Assembly: GCA_045647865.1 (NCBI GenBank)
Contig: JAZRMW010000034.1
Location: 1 to 64,000 of the forward strand
Length of the DNA stretch: 64,000 bases
Reading direction: 5' to 3'
From: Phocaeicola_A sp045647865
GTDB taxonomy: Bacteria > Bacteroidota > Bacteroidia > Bacteroidales > Bacteroidaceae
Part shown: in pieces, positions 63,378 to 64,000 of the stretch
Layout: every line of letters starts with the position of its first letter
Numbering within the stretch: the stretch's first letter is position 1
Notes under the pieces: generated by a model
The model's database searches: none
What the model was told of the DNA's origin: nothing
The model's input: the letters and a program-made list of their open reading frames with translations, nothing else
Translations under genes and position numbers: made by a program

Positions 63378-64000
63378 ATGAAACAAAACTATTTTACTTA
63401 TGTCCTTGCGGCATTGTTGTTGTGTTTCGTTTCTCCCGCCTTTGCGCAAGTCGCGAAGATTGGTGATGCGACATATGACACATTTAGTGAGGCTATCGAT
63501 GCCGCTACCGCTGGTCAGACTATCACTTTGATTGATGACATCAACGGGAATGTGACTATCTACAAGAACTTGACTATTGACGGTGACGGTAAGAACTATA
63601 CCGGTACAATGAATGCCAACAATAGTTTGACTGTCACTGTTCAGAATGTAAACTTTGTAAACGGAGGTTTTGCTAAAAACAACAGTGGTACAACTGGTAC
63701 TTATACTTTGAAGAACTGTAACTTCGATGGACAAGGTAAGTATGCTTATTCTGTTCTTGCAAACAACATCGGAACTCTTAACGTGGAGGATTGTACAGTT
63801 AAGAACTATCTGTATAGCTTCCTCTATGTTAAAAAACAGTCAACCAACGTTTCTGTCAAGAACGTAAGTGTTGAGGATTGTCCGAGCTATGCAGTGTACT
63901 TCGCTTCAGGCGTTACTAACGCTACCATCGAGGGCTTGAGCGTGAAGAATGCAAACAATGGTATTATATATAACAACGTAGCTAATCGCACACTCTCCCT
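63378..64000 (+). CDS. second secreted beta-helix repeat protein, partial (3' end outside window)
   Basis: From the ATG at 63378 the frame stays open to the right edge (207 codons). Signal peptide LLLCFVSPAFAQ, then VAKIGDATYDTFSEAIDAAT and TITLIDDINGNVTIYKNLTI, the same module opening as in the 4169-residue neighbour. Beta-helix rungs follow (LKNCNFDGQGKYAYSV, VNVSVEDCPSYAVYF-like segments). It starts 106 bp after the giant gene, behind a hairpin, so the two may share a transcript. Total size and C-terminus are unknown. Confidence 0.85.
   Translation, partial: MKQNYFTYVLAALLLCFVSPAFAQVAKIGDATYDTFSEAIDAATAGQTITLIDDINGNVTIYKNLTIDGDGKNYTGTMNANNSLTVTVQNVNFVNGGFAKNNSGTTGTYTLKNCNFDGQGKYAYSVLANNIGTLNVEDCTVKNYLYSFLYVKKQSTNVSVKNVSVEDCPSYAVYFASGVTNATIEGLSVKNANNGIIYNNVANRTLS

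Overview
The window is chromosomal DNA of a gut-type Bacteroidales bacterium, closest in style to Bacteroides/Phocaeicola. The grounds are SusC/SusD pairs, a hybrid two-component system (HTCS) with a periplasmic propeller, lipoproteins with acidic residues just after the lipid cysteine, Bacteroidota TAnnTTTG -7 promoter boxes, and families largely restricted to this order (DUF4199, DUF6452, DUF6048). Species cannot be fixed from sequence reading alone.

Layout. 1-2.2 kb: gpsA (cut by the left edge) and lysS on the minus strand. 2.3-4.0 kb: a gene graveyard with the C-terminus of an outer-membrane barrel, the N-terminus of a helicase, and a capsule-locus scar in which a UpxY N-terminus is joined out of frame to a nucleotidyltransferase C-terminus. 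4.1 kb: tRNA-Thr(TGT). 4.5-8.0 kb: housekeeping/envelope genes (DUF4199, GT2, DUF6452, DUF6048, mntP). 8.4-9.4 kb: apbE.

9.5-40.9 kb is one polysaccharide utilization locus. A divergently read HTCS regulator faces a PL11 rhamnogalacturonan lyase (with a long autotransporter-type repeat tail) and a GH2 hydrolase. A seven-gene operon follows: Fas1 lipoprotein, SusC, SusD, Fas1, Fas1, SusC, SusD. A secreted protein of unknown function ends the locus. The three forward transcription units each carry the same two-part sequence motif exactly 54 nt upstream (start to start) of their -7 box. That makes them a probable single regulon, most simply controlled by the HTCS. The likely substrate is rhamnogalacturonan-I-type pectin (inference from PL11 plus GH2).

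41-49.3 kb: an exact 22-bp tandem array, MarC and a divergent Crp/Fnr regulator, M3 peptidase, a small lipoprotein, dCMP deaminase, S41 protease and 5-formyl-THF cyclo-ligase. From 45.2 to 50.1 kb the gaps are filled with seven copies of a roughly 137-bp element with long terminal inverted repeats, plus other short repeat families. 50.2-64 kb: a promoter preceded by a T15 tract, a probable structured RNA/leader of about 330 nt, a 4169-residue secreted modular beta-helix protein, an intergenic hairpin, and the start of a second protein of the same type cut by the right edge.

The most interesting items are the fixed-geometry operators of the PUL, the structured RNA in front of the giant surface protein, the Fas1-rich double SusCD operon, and the inverted-repeat element family.
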